Below are positions 13,221 through 26,700 of a DNA stretch of 64,000 nt, in pieces (within the stretch, counting starts at the first letter, position 1; the number at the start of each line of letters is the position of its first letter). The DNA lies in assembly GCF_029962835.1 (NCBI RefSeq), contig NC_080583.1:70665158-70729157 (forward strand). Reading direction: 5' to 3'. Source of the DNA: Magnolia sinica (taxonomy: Eukaryota; Streptophyta; Magnoliopsida; Magnoliales; Magnoliaceae). Both the position numbers and the translations under genes were made by a program. The notes beneath the pieces were generated by a model. That model had not been told where the DNA came from. It saw only the letters and a list, made by a program, of their open reading frames with translations, and did not search any database.

Positions 13221-13599
13221 TCTATCTTTGTCATTTGCCTTGCAGACATGTCATAGCTCTGTTCTACAGCAACCCAGCTGCCCTACGACGGCATTGTAAT
13301 GGTGCTCCGACCACACCTCATCGACATACAAATCCAACGGATTAGGGTTTCCACTTCTGGAAGGTGATATTCTTTTGATCTTCTTAGCTTTAATATATTT
13401 AAGATTGTTTGATAGTGCTAAATTCATGAAACGAAATTCTCTTTCTTTTTTATTTTCAGGATTTCTTCTTTGAAGTTCGATGACTCGGTTATTTTGATAT
13501 TGATATTGCTCACCAAGTGTTTGATGAAATGACTCAACGAAGTGTTGGCTAGTGGCAAGGAAGGTATGCACACCAAACAAATACCATTTTTCCTTAATT

Positions 13600-15700
13600 T
13601 TGATGTTGCATATAAGGTGTTTAAGGAATACTTGCTGCAGTTTTACAAATAGTGAGAAACTGAAAGTGCCCTATATGTGTTTGTGAAAATGCTGCGTAGG
13701 CTCAATTTTGGCTAAAACTCGGGTTTACTGGCCCGACCTGCTAACCAAACCGAGTCGAGCTAAGTTCAAGCTGGGATCAGCTAGTGGCGGAGTTGAGGTT
13801 AGCTTGACTCAGTGTTCACCCCTAGTAGGACGCAATCACTCAGGTGGATACAAAATTCAGGTGGGCCTCACCACAAGAAACAGTTAGAACGGAAACATCC
13901 GCCATTGAAACCTTCCTGGGGCCAACTATCTAAACCGTTCATAGGCTTATTACCACTCAAATAAAGTATAGGTACAAATATCATTCCGATACAAAACTTT
14001 CATGGCACCCAAAATGTTTCCAATGGTAGGCTTTAAATCCCTTTTGTTTCTTATGGTCTGGACCACCTAAGTTTTATATCGGCCTAATTTTTGGATTCCT
14101 TTTATGCATTTTTGTGGCCGTTTCAGCTTGATTCTTCGAAAATAATTTCACTTTTATTTCTATTCCAATGTGGTAGAAAGAATTGGGTGTTCCACTAAAC
14201 TTAAATGATTTAGTCTTATTGGCTTCAGATTCTGAATTTCACTAAGAATTTGGATGTGTTGCTCTTTTGCATGTATTTCAGAAAGGTAAACAAGTACCGT
14301 ATTTGTTTGAAAAATCATGTTTGCAACAGTAAGCAGGATTCAATTTTTTGATTTTATCTTTAATTTTCCTGTTAGACTGGATTCACCTGTCTTTCGTCTT
14401 GGATGATTTTTGTTATGGTTCCTTGCTATTTTGTATTAATTTGTTGGGTTTTCCTGGTTTCATTTGTGGTCCCCTAGATGTAATTTTCAATTATATCAAT
14501 GAAATTATAGATGGTCTCTACCCAACCCATGGATTATGATGAAACTTGGGCCTGGCTCATCCCAATTCCAAGTGGTCCAACCCAATTGTTCCATAGTGGG
14601 GATGTTTATTTGTTTATCAACACTCTTAATCATGTTTATCCAATCTAGATAAACAGGCACTGTTGGATAAATGTTTGGGTTGCCGAGTTGAGGTAGGTCT
14701 GGAAATTGGGTCCCAGTACATGCCTAATTTTCAATCCTAACCAGTGAGCTATGGAATTGAGCTTTGGTAGGCTCACTAGCCAAATACTCACCCCTCCAAA
14801 GGACTCTTATACTAAGCTTGGAGATCTCTAGTGTGCTAGAAAATTCTACTACAAATACATTGTGAGGTTACAAACCAATGATCTACTATTCTGAGCATAA
14901 TGAATTATGTTCTAATAGATCATTTTGTTTTCTAACTTCTTGCCTGGACCACAATAAGTCATCCAAATAGGGCCTTTGTATTTTTTTTCTACTTTTGGTA
15001 ATCATTTAATGTAGAGATCTCATAATTTAATCAGCCAATTAGACAAAATTTCAAATGAAGTTTATTGCTCATCAGTTAGATGTGTCTCCAACACACATTT
15101 ATGTACAACCTATAACCTTCATAAGGTGGCCCCTATGGATGAATGCCCCTTTGATCCCCAAGAATCAAGCTGGTCCATTTATCAGGTGGCAATGGATGTC
15201 TAAATAAATGGGTGGCTTGGAAAATGACAACCAATGGATCTGAAGCTGCAATTCACTTCATCTTCATGCATTTCTTGTTGCCTCAATAAACTTTTGTATG
15301 TTTAGTTCTGGATTGCCATGGATCATTATGTAATTATCTCCTTCAAGTCTTTCAAAAGTTTTTTTAAAAAAAAATACTCCTTTAAATCTCCACTATTGAA
15401 CAGGTGAACTGCCCCACATGTGTCAAAATTGCATGTATGTTCAACATATGAGCCTGGTGCCAGGTCTGGCACTATATATACATGAATATGCCTTGTACCT
15501 TCTTCTTTTTTTTTAAGAAATAGAAAACAAGTTAATATCCTTCACCATCATGTCTTAAACCACACATAAAATTTCTAAAATATAAAAACCAATAAAGAAA
15601 AGCTTATGCCATAGAGACTAAAATCTCAAATAACTTGAAAGCATCTCAACTTTCTAATAGTTTCAACGAATCTGATCTGGCAACACAAAGTCGCATACAT
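13600..15700. other. Non-coding interior of CACTA element 1
   Basis: No gene is recognised. The stretch holds the second GAGC/CACCCCTA dispersed repeat (13700-13830) and copies of the dispersed 'gtggaccacc' type. The rest is intron-like T-rich DNA. Confidence 0.4.
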
Positions 15701-15712
15701 CATTGATTAGAA

Positions 15713-16085
15713 TTACATGAACAAATTAGGCCTCGATGCCTTGAATGTTGTCTTAAGCTTCCTAGTTGGTGGCCTAACCTTCTTTAACACCAACGAGAAC
15801 TTGATTTTGGAATCATGAAATTGCTTGGTATTCTCTCTCTTGCAAAGCGAGTCAGGTATGGTAGTTGTCTTGATGATTTAAATGCAAGGAGACCTTACCC
15901 TGTGGCAAGAAGCCATCTCGTCATACATCTGCTGAACAACACCATTAAGAGTGGTGTCCCGGCATTCCTTGTACATATTGTGGTAACCAGTTATGCTCTA
16001 GTGGCGCAACCAAATTCCATTTTTCTCAACAATGGTGGGATTCCTCTCAAAAATCTCATTGATGGCAAGCACTTGCCCGATATTG
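15713..16085 (-). pseudogene. RPL18A: Ribosomal protein L18a (eL20) processed pseudogene, 5'-truncated
   Basis: The minus strand reads a recognisable large-subunit ribosomal protein L18a C-terminal half: [47 protein letters not shown] and the exact end [13 protein letters not shown] followed by TAA (15713-15715). It runs without introns, which suggests a reverse-transcribed copy, though truncation leaves this unproven. In-frame stops at 15998-16000 (TAG for Gln) and 15878-15880 (TAA for Gln) kill it. Similarity fades upstream of about 16085. The plus-strand 129-codon ORF at 15815-16204 is its antisense shadow. It lies opposite to the other captured exons in this CACTA element. Confidence 0.85.
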
Positions 16086-16849
16086 ATGGAACATGCCTTG
16101 TACCTAAATCCATGTTGGTCCCAACCCTCAATATGGACAATCCATCAAATGGGTCCATCCTTGATTGCCCCTCTCTCTCAAAAAAATCACTTTTGACTAG
16201 ATGATCTTAACTATCCAATCAATGGCTAAGGAAATTGATGGTTTATATTGTTCATACTGCAAACAGTCTATTAATCTAGACTTTCCATGTCACGCCCCAA
16301 ACTCGGAAACCCATTCATTTTTCCATATCATTGTGGGTCATGAACCCAAAAATGAATGGGTGTTCAATAATCATTGTTTTGTCTTATGTAATCCACATAA
16401 GATTTGGATCTTCCTCTTTTCGGTCTCATGCCCGAACATGATGTAGAAAAATGGATGAATGGCATGGGTGAAACACATACATCATGTGCTGACCCGCACA
16501 GCACCGTCAATAGGCAATCCAGGTCCCTCGTGATATGCCCATGAAAAGTTAAAGTTATTCAAAGACTAAACTCCAATGATAGTCATAGATGCATGTGTTT
16601 AGAATTAGATCCATGAATGGGTGAAAAATAATAATTATTATTATTTGTTTTTGTAAGGTGCAAGTTCAAAATGAACCCCGTGGTTAATCAGGATCCGGCT
16701 ATAACAGATAGGCAAAAGCAATCCCAACAAAAATAAGACTGATTCAATTCCATCTTTAATAGACAACAAGGTGCATTCTTGCACACACTTCTTATTGTAA
16801 TTGGTGCATTCTTGCACATGCTTATTTTTAAATTTCGATGCATTTAATT

Positions 16850-17337
16850 GTGAAAGGATTTATGACTTTGAAAATGAAAGAGAGAGGCTCATTATGGAGA
16901 AGGACGTAGTCATTCAAGAGCATGCTTCCCTAGAAAATCAATTGCAGAAGTAGATAACCTTATAAGTAAGGTGCTTAGACTTACAATCTAACCCTTTTTG
17001 TTAAACACAAAATGCACGAGTCTTTATTGCCTTTCCTATTGCAGGTTAGTTCCATAAAGAACGAATATGATCAAGCCCAATCTGAGCTCAATTTGAGTCG
17101 TTCAAAGATGAAAGAATGTGACGCTGAGATCAGTGCCACTAACCAGTACCTTATTGTGTTGTTTCCTGTGCTTCTTGGTTTTCTTTTTTTTAAATTGAAT
17201 TTGTTTATGTCTGAAGTTGTTTGTTTACTGTATTCTTCTCTTGCTTAGAATGATAAGTCAAAAATCAAGAAGCTGATTGAAGAGCTTGATGAAAAGAAGA
17301 AGGAAACACTAAAATTTACTCGGGTTAAAGTGAACAA
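16850..17337 (+). pseudogene. SMC2: Condensin subunit SMC2 exon fragments
   Basis: Three coding blocks match the second coiled-coil arm of plant SMC2, the condensin ATPase. Block 1 (about 16850-16953) contains ENERERLIMEKDVVIQEH and ends at an in-frame TAG. Block 2 (17045-17146, after a TTGCAG acceptor) contains QSELNLSRSKMKECDAEIS. Block 3 (17249-17337, after CTTGCTTAG and before a GTGAGT donor) contains NDKSKIKKLIEELDEKKKE and ends VKVN. About 95 residues that normally separate blocks 2 and 3 are absent, and the ATPase head exons that should follow are missing. It is therefore a captured, internally deleted fragment. The next downstream DNA is satellite. Confidence 0.8.
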
Positions 17338-17411
17338 GTGAGTCAACACTTCTCTACTTTCATGTTTCAGTTCATATTTTGTTTTCTTTCTAGTTGAAAA
17401 TCAAGAATGCC

Positions 17412-17740
17412 ATTTATGTATTTGCTCGAAATTAATGGAGCAGACCCGAATCTGCGTCGGAGCTATCCGGATGAGTGGGGGTCCCTGAAAGGTGGGAACT
17501 ACTATTATGACCATGATGAAGCTGTCTAATTCCTATGGATAGCATTGGACAGGCCTGGCCATTTGGACAGGCCATGTTTATGTATTTACTCGAAATTGAT
17601 GGAGTAGACCCAAATGTGCGTCAGAGCTATCCGGATGTTGAGTGAGGGTCCCTGGAAGATAGGAACCGTTGCTATGACCATAATGAAGTTGTCCATTTCC
17701 TATAGAAAGCATTGAAAGGGCTTGGTCAATTGCAGCAGGC
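17412..17740 (+). repeat. Tandem duplication of about 165 bp with coding-like content
   Basis: Two diverged copies start at about 17412 and 17576 (TTTATGTATTT[GA]CTCGAAATT). Both keep a similar reading: MYLLEINGADPNLRRSYPD in copy 1 and a close variant in copy 2. I do not recognise the peptide. Confidence 0.55.
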
Positions 17741-17764
17741 CGTGTTTATATCCGTATTTGCAGG

Positions 17765-20700
17765 GACCACACCCTTAACCTATAACCTAAACCTATTTTT
17801 AAAAACCAAAACCAATAACTACAACCTAAACCTATAACCTAAACCTATAAACTATAACCTAAACCTATAACATAAACTCAATTCCCTAAACTTTAACCTA
17901 CAACCTAACCTAAACCTATACTTATAACCTAAACCTATTCTCAAATCCCAAAACCTATAACCTAAACCTTAACCTAAACCTATAACATATAACCTATAAC
18001 CTGAACCTATAACCTAAACTCAATTCCCTAAACCTTAAACTATAACCTAACCTAAACCTATACTTATAACCTAAACATATTCTTAAATCCTAAACCTAAA
18101 CCTAAACCTATAACAAAACCTATAACCTACACTTATAGCCTAAACCGAAACCTAAACCTATAACCTAAAACCTAAACCTAAACCTAAAACCTAAATGTAT
18201 TCTCAAATCCGAACCTAAACCAGAACCCGATTTCCTAAACTTAAACCTTAACCTATTGTCAATTACCTAAACCGTAACCAACAACCTAACCTAAACCTAA
18301 ACCTATAACCTACACTTATAACCTAAACCTAAACCTGTAACCTTAACTTAAACGTAAAACCTAAACCTAAACCTAAACCCAAACCCCATCTCGAACCCAA
18401 ATCTAAATTCCTAAATCCGTAGCCTAAAACTAAAACCCAAACATAAACCCGATAACCTGATTTCCTATACACGTATTCTCAAATCCCTAAACTTAAACCA
18501 ACACCTAATTCTAATCTCAACTCTCTAACCTAAACTTAAACCTAAACTTGAAAACCTAAACCTAAACCCGATCCCGAACCCGAACCCAATTTCCTAAACC
18601 TAAACTTATAACCTTAACCTAAACCTATTCTCAAATCCCAAAACCAATAACCAATAACCTAAACCTTAACCTATAACCGAACCTAAACCTATAAACTAAA
18701 ACCTAAACCTAAACCTAAAATCTAAATATATTCTCAAATCCCTAAACCTAAACCTACACCTAATCCTAATCTCAACTCCCTAACCTAAACCTAAACCTAA
18801 ACTTGAAAACCCAAACCTAAACCCGATCCCGAACCCGAACCCGATTTCCTAAACCTAAACCTTAACCTATTCTCAATTTCCTAAAGCTTTAACCTATAAC
18901 CTATAGCCTAAACCTAAACCTTAACCTAAACCTAAACCTATAACCTTAACCTAAACTAAAACCTGTAACCTAAACCTTAACTTATAACCTATAACCTATA
19001 ACCTAATCTTAACCTAAAACCTAAAACCTAAACCTAAACCTATAACCTAAAATCTAAACCTAAACCTAAACGTAAAACCTAAATGTATTCTCAAATTCCT
19101 AAACTTACACCTAATCCTAATCTCAACTCCCTAACCTAATCCTAAACCTAAACTTAAAAACCCAAACCTAAAACCGATCCCAACCCGAACCCGATTTCCT
19201 AAACCTAAACCTTAACCTATTCTCAATTCCTTAAAGCTATAACCTATAACCTATAACAAATAACCTAAACTTAAACCTTAACCTAAACCTATAACCAAAA
19301 CCTAAACCTAAAAACTTAACCTAAACCAAAACATATAAATTAAACCTTAACCCATAACCCATAACCTATAACCTAAACATATAACCGATCGATAACCTAA
19401 CCTAAACCTAAAACCTAAACATAAACCTACAACCTAAATGTATTCTCAAATCTCTAAACCTAAACCTACACCTAATCCTAATCTCACCTCCTTAACATTA
19501 ACCTAAACCTAAACTTGAAAACCCAAACCAAAACTCGATCCTGAACCCGAACTTACTAAACCTAAACCTTAACCTATTCTCAATTCCCTAAAGCTATAAC
19601 CTATAACCTACACCTAAACCTAACCTAAACCTATAACCTAAACGTATTCTCAAATCCTTAAACCTAAACCAACACTTAATCCTAATCTCAACTCCTTAAC
19701 CTAAACCGAAACTTGAAAACCCAAACTAAACCTAATCTCAAACCCGAACCCGATTTTCTAAATCTAAACATTAACCTATTCTCAATTTCCTAAAGCTTTA
19801 ACTTATAACCTATAACCTATAACCTATAATCTAAACCTAAACCTAAACCTATAACCTTAACCTAAACTAAAACCTATAACCTAAACCTCAACCTATAACT
19901 TATAACCTATAACCTAACCTTAACCTAAACCTAAACCTATAAACTAAAACCTAAACCTAAACCTAAAACCTAAATGTATTCTAAAAATCCCTAAACCTAA
20001 ACATACACCTAATCCTAATCTCAACTCCCTAACCTAAACCTAAACCTAAACTTGAAAACCCTAACCTAAACCCAATCCCAAACTTGAACCTGATTTCCTA
20101 AACCTAAACCTTAACCTATTCTCAATTCCCTAAAGCTATAACCTATAACCTATAACCTAAACCTAAATCTTAACCTAAACCAAAATCTATAACCTTAACC
20201 TAAACTAAAATCTATAACCTAAACCTTAACCTATAACCTATAACCTATAACATAACCTTAACCTAAACCTAAAACCTAAACCTAAACCTATAACCTATAA
20301 CCTAAATCTAAACCTAAAACCTAAATGTATTCTCAAATCCCTAAACCTAAACCTACACCTAATCCTAATCTTGACTCCCTAACCTAAACTTGAAAACCCA
20401 AACCTAAACTCGATCCCGAACCCGAACCTGAACCTGATTTCCTAAACCTTAACCTTAACCTATTCTCAATTCCTTAAAGATATAACCTATAACCTACACC
20501 TAAACCAAAATGTATTCTCAAATCCTTAAACCTAAACCGACACCTAATCCTAATCTCAACTCCTTAACCTAAACCTAAAATTGAAAACCCAAACTAAACC
20601 CGATCTCAAACCCGAACCCGATTTCCTAAACCTAAACTTTAACCTATTCTCAATTCCCTAAAGCTTTAACCTATAACCTATAACCTATAAACTAAACCTA

Positions 20701-23700
20701 TAACCTAAACGTAAACCGAAACCTATAACCTTAACCTAAACTAAAACCTATAACCTAAACCTTAACCTATAACCTATAACCTATAACCTAACCTTAACCT
20801 AAACCTAAAACCTAAACCTAAACCTATAACCTATAACCTAAAACTAAACCTAAAACCTAAATGTATTCTCAAATCCCTAAACCTACACCTACACCTAATC
20901 CTAATCTCAACTCCCTAACCTAATCCTAAACCTAAACTTGAAAACCCAAACCTAAACCCGAACCTGATTTCCTAAACCTAAACCTTAACTTATTCTCAAT
21001 TCCTTAAAGCTATAACGTATAAACTAAAACATATAAACTAAACCTAAACCTTAACCTAAAGCCATCACCTAAACCTAAACCTTAACCTAAACCTAAACCT
21101 AAACCTAAAACCTTAACCTAAACCAAAACCTATAAACTAAACCTTAACCCATAACCTATAACCTATAACCTAAACTTATAACTGATTGATAACCTAGCCT
21201 AAACTTAAAACCCAAACCTAAACCTATAACCTAAAACCTAAACCTAAACCTAAACCTAAACCAAAACCTATAAACTAAACCTCAACCCATAACCTATAAC
21301 CTATGAAATAAACTTATAACTGATCGATAACCTAACCTAAACTTAAAACCCAAACCTAAACCTATAACCTAAAACCTAAACCTAAACCTATAACCTAAAT
21401 GTATTCTCAAATCTCTAAACCTAAACCTACACCTAATCCTAATCTCAACTCCCTAACATAAACCTAAACCTAAACATGAAAACCCAAACCTAAACCCGAT
21501 CCCGAACCCGAACCTGATTTCTTAAACCCAAACCATAACCTATTCTCAATTCCCTAAAGCTATAACCTATAACCTACACCTAAACCTAACCTAAACCTAA
21601 AACCTAAATGTATTCTCAAATCCTTAAACCTAAACCAACACCTAATCCTAATCTCAACTCCTTAACCTAAACCTAAACTTAAAAACCAAAACTAAACCCG
21701 ATCTCAAACCCGAACCCAATTTTCTAAACCTAAACCTTAACCTATTCGCAATTCCCTAAAGCTTTAACCTATAACCTATAACCTAAACGTAAACCGAAAC
21801 CTATAACCTTAACCTAAACTAAAACCAATAACCTAAACATTAACCTATAATCTATAACCTATAACCTAACCTTAACCTAAACCTAAAACCTAAACCTAAA
21901 CCTAAACCTATAACCTATAACCTAAAACTAAACTTAAAACCTAAATGTATTCTCAAATCCCTAAACCTAAACCTACACCTAATCCTAATCTCAACTCCCT
22001 AACCTAATCCTAAACTTAAACTTGAAAACCCAAACCTAAACCCAATCCCGAACTCGAACCCGATTTCCTAAACCTAAACCTTAACCTATTCTCAATTCCT
22101 TAAAGGTATAACCTATAAAATAAAACATATAAACTAAACCTAAACCTTAACCTAAACCCATAACCTAAACCTAAACCTAAACCTTAACCTAAACCTAAAC
22201 CTAAAACCTTAACCTAAACCAAAACCTATAAACTAAACCTTAACCCATAACCTATAACCTATAACCTAAACTTATAACTGATTGATAACCTAACCTAAAC
22301 TTAAAACCCAAACCTAAACCTATAACCTAAAACCTAAATCTAAACCTAAACCTAAACCAAAACCTATAAACTAAACCTCAACCCATAACCTATAACCTAT
22401 AAAATAAACTTATAACTGATCGATAACCTAACCTAAACTTAAAACCCAAACCTAAACCTATAACCTAAAACCTAAACCTAAACCTATAACCTAAATGTAT
22501 TCTCAAATCTCTAAACCTAAACCTACACCTAATCTTAATCTCAACTCCCTAACATAAACCTAAACCTAAACATGAAAACCCAAACCTAAACCCGATCCCG
22601 AACCCGAACCTGATTTCTTAAACCCAAACCATAACCTATTCTCAATTCCCTAAAGCTATAACCTATAACCTACACCTAAACCTAACCTAAACCTAAAACC
22701 TAAATGTATTCTCAAATCCTTAAACCTAAACCAACACCTAATCCTAATCTCAACTCCTTAACCTAAACTTAAACTTAAAAACCAAAACTAAACCCGATCT
22801 CAAACCCGAACCCAATTTTCTAAACCTAAACCTTAACCTATTCGCAATTCCCTAAAGCTTTAACCTATAACCTATAACCTATAACCTAAACGTAAACCGA
22901 AACCTATAACCTTAACCTAAACTAAAACCAATAACCTAAACCTTAACCTATAATCTATAACCTATAACCTAACCTTAACCTAAACCTAAAACCTAAACCT
23001 AAACCTATAACCTATAACCTAAAACCTAAATGTATTCTCAAATCCCTAAACCTAAACCTACACCTAATCCTAATCTCAACTCCCTAACATAATCCTAAAC
23101 TTAAACTTGAAAACCCAAGCCTAAACCCAATCCCGAACCCGAACCCGATTTCCTAAACCTAAACCTTAACCTATTCTCAATTCCTTAAAGTTATACTCCT
23201 AAATAAAACATATAAACAAACCAAACCTTAACCTAAACCCATAACCAAACCTAAACTAAACCTTAACCTAAACCTAAACCTAAAACCTTAACCTAAACCA
23301 AAACCTTAAACTAAACCTAACCCTAACCTATAACCTTAACCTAAACTAAATATAAACCTAACCCGAACCCAACTAAACCTAAACCTAAACCTAAATTAAC
23401 CTAAACCTAAACCAAACCTATAACTAAACCTAACCATAACCTATAACCTATAAAATAAACTAAACACTCTCAAGTAACTAAACCAAACTAAACCTAAACA
23501 AAACCTAAACCTAACCTAAACCTAAAGTATTCTAAATCCTAAACCTAAACCTAACTAAACCTAATCAACTTCCTAACTAAACCTAAACCTAAACTGAAAA
23601 CCCAACCTAAACCCGATCCAGAACAACCGATTTCCTAAACCCAAACTAACCTATTCTCAATTCCCTAAAGCTATAACCTATAACCTAACCTAAACCAACA

Positions 23701-26700
23701 ACTAAACAAGTATTCTCAAATCTTAAACCTAAACCACTAATCTAATCTCACAAACATGTTCATCGGGTCTAAAATGTAAGATCTAAACCCAACCCAATTT
23801 TCTAAACCTAAACCTTAACCTATTCCAATTCCCTAAAGCTTTAACATACATAACCTAAACCTAAACTAACCAAACCTAAACCTTAACCTAAACTAAAACC
23901 AATAACCTAAACTTAACCTATAACTATAACTATAACCTAACCTTAACCTAAACCTAAAACTAAACCTAAACCTATAACCTATACCTAAAACTATATGTAT
24001 TCTCAACTCCCTAAACCTAAACCTACACCTAATCCTAATCTCAACTCCCTAACATAATCCTAAACTTAAACTTGAAAACCCAAGCCTAAACCCGATCCCG
24101 AACCCGAACCCGATTTCCTAAACCTAAACCTTAACCTATTCTCAATTCCTTAAAGCTATAACCTATAAACTAAAACATATAACCTAAACCTAAAACTTAA
24201 CCTAAACCTATAACCTAAACCTAAACCTTAACCTAAACCTAAACCTAAACCTAAACCTAAAACCTTAACCTAAACCAAAACCTATAAACTAAACCTTAAC
24301 CCATAACCTATAACCTATAACCTAAACTTATAACTGATCGATAACCTAACCTAAACTTAAAACCCAAACCTAAACCTATAACCTAAAACCTAAACCTAAA
24401 CCTAAACCTAAAACCTTAACCTAAACCAAAACCTATAAACTAAACCTTAACCCATAACCTATAACCTATAACATAAACTTATAACTGATCGATAACCTAA
24501 CCTAAACTTAAAACCCAAACCTAAACCTATAACCTATAACCTAAACCTAAACCTATGACCTAAATATATTCTCAAATCTCTAAACCTAAACCTACACCTA
24601 ATCCTAATCTCAACTCCCTAACATAAACCTAAACCTAAACTTGAAAACCCAAACCTAAACCCGATCCCGAACCCGAACCTGATTTCCTAAACCTAAACCA
24701 TAACCTATTCTCAATTCCCTAAAGCTATAACCTATAACCTACACCTAAACCTAACCTAAACCTAAAACCTAAATGTATTCTCAAATCCTTAAACCTAAAC
24801 CAACACCGAATCCTAATCTCAACTCCTTAACCTAAACCTAAACTTGAAAACCCAAACTAAACCCGATCTCAAACCCGAACCCAATTTTCTAAACCTAAAC
24901 CTTAACCTATTCTCAATTCCCTAAAGTTTTAACCTAAAACCTATAACATATAACCTATAACCTATAACCTATAACCTAAACCTAAACCTTAACTTAAACT
25001 TAAACCTATAACCTTAACCTAAACTAAAACCTATAACCTAAACCTTAACCTAAACCTTAACCTATAACCGAACCTTAACCTATAACCTAAACCTAGAAAC
25101 TAAACCTAAAATCTAAATGTATTCTCAAATCCCTAAACCTAAACTTACACCTAATCCTAATCTCAACTCCCTAACCTAAACCTAAACCTAAACTTGAAAA
25201 CCCTAACCTAAACCCGATCCCGAACCCGAACCCGAACCTGATTTCTTAAACCTAAACCTTAACCTATTCTCAATTCCCTAAAGCTATAACCTATAACCTA
25301 TAACCTAAACCTTAACCTAAACCTAAACCTAAACCTATAACCTTAACCTAAACCAAAATATATAACCTAAACCTTAACCTATAACCTAAAACCCATAACC
25401 TAACCTTAACCAAATCTCAACCTAAACCTAAAACCTAAACTTAAACCTATAACCTAAAACCTAAATGTATTCTCAAATTCCAAAACCTAAACCTACACCT
25501 AATCCTAATCTCAACTCCCAAACATAAATCTATAACTAAACTTGAAAACCCAAACCTAAACCCGATCCCGAACCCGAACCTAATTTCCTAAACCTAAACC
25601 TTCACCTATTCTCAATTCCCTAAAGCTATACCCTATAACCTACACCTAAACCTAACCTAAACCTATAACCTTAACCTAAACCTAAAACCAAAATGTATTC
25701 TCAAATCCTTAAACCAAAACCTACACCTAATCCTAATCTTAACTCCTTAAAATAAACCTAAACTTGAAAACCCAAACTAAACCCGATCTCAAACCCGAAC
25801 CCGATTTTCTAAACCTAAACCTTAACCTATTCTCAATTCCCTAAAGCTTTAACCTATAACCTATAACCCATAACCTAAAACTTAAACCTAAACCTTAACC
25901 TAAACCTTAACCTAAACTAAAACCTATAACCTAAACCTTAACCTATAACCTATAACCTATAACCTATAACCTAACCTTAACCAAAACCTAGAACCTAAAC
26001 CTAAACCTATAACCAAAAACCTAAACCTAAACTTAAAACCTAAATGTATTCTCAAATCCCTAAGCCTAAAGCTACACCTAATCCTAATCTCAACTCCCCA
26101 ACATTAACCTAAACCTAAACTTGAAAACCCAAACCTAAACCCAATCCCGAACCCGAACCTGATTTCCTAAACCTAAACCTTAACCTATTCTCAATTCCTT
26201 AAAGCTATAACCTATAACCTACACCTAAACCTAACCTAAACCTATAACCTTAACCTAAACCTAAAACCTAAATGTATTCTCAAATTCTTAAACCTAAACC
26301 TACACCTAATCCTAATGTCAACTCCTTAACCTAAACCTAAACTTGAAAACCCAAACTAAACCCAATCTCAAACCCGAACCCGATTTCCTAAACCTAAACC
26401 TTAACCTATTCTCAATTCCCTAAAGCTTTAACCTATAACCTAAACCTAAATCTTAACCTAAACCTAAACCTATAACCTTAACCTATAACCTAAACCTTAA
26501 CCTATAACCTATAACCTATAACCTAACTTTAACCTTAACCTAAAACCTAAACCGAAACCTATAACTTAAAACCTAAATGTATTCTCAAATCCCTAAACCT
26601 AAACCTACACCTAATCCTAATCTCAACTCCCTAACATTAACCTAAACCTAAACTTGAAAACCCAAACCTAAACCCAATCCCGAACCCAAACATGATTTCC

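Noticed and set aside
15815-16204. 129-codon plus-strand ORF
   Set aside because: It is antisense to the RPL18a pseudogene, whose minus-strand peptide is clearly recognisable.
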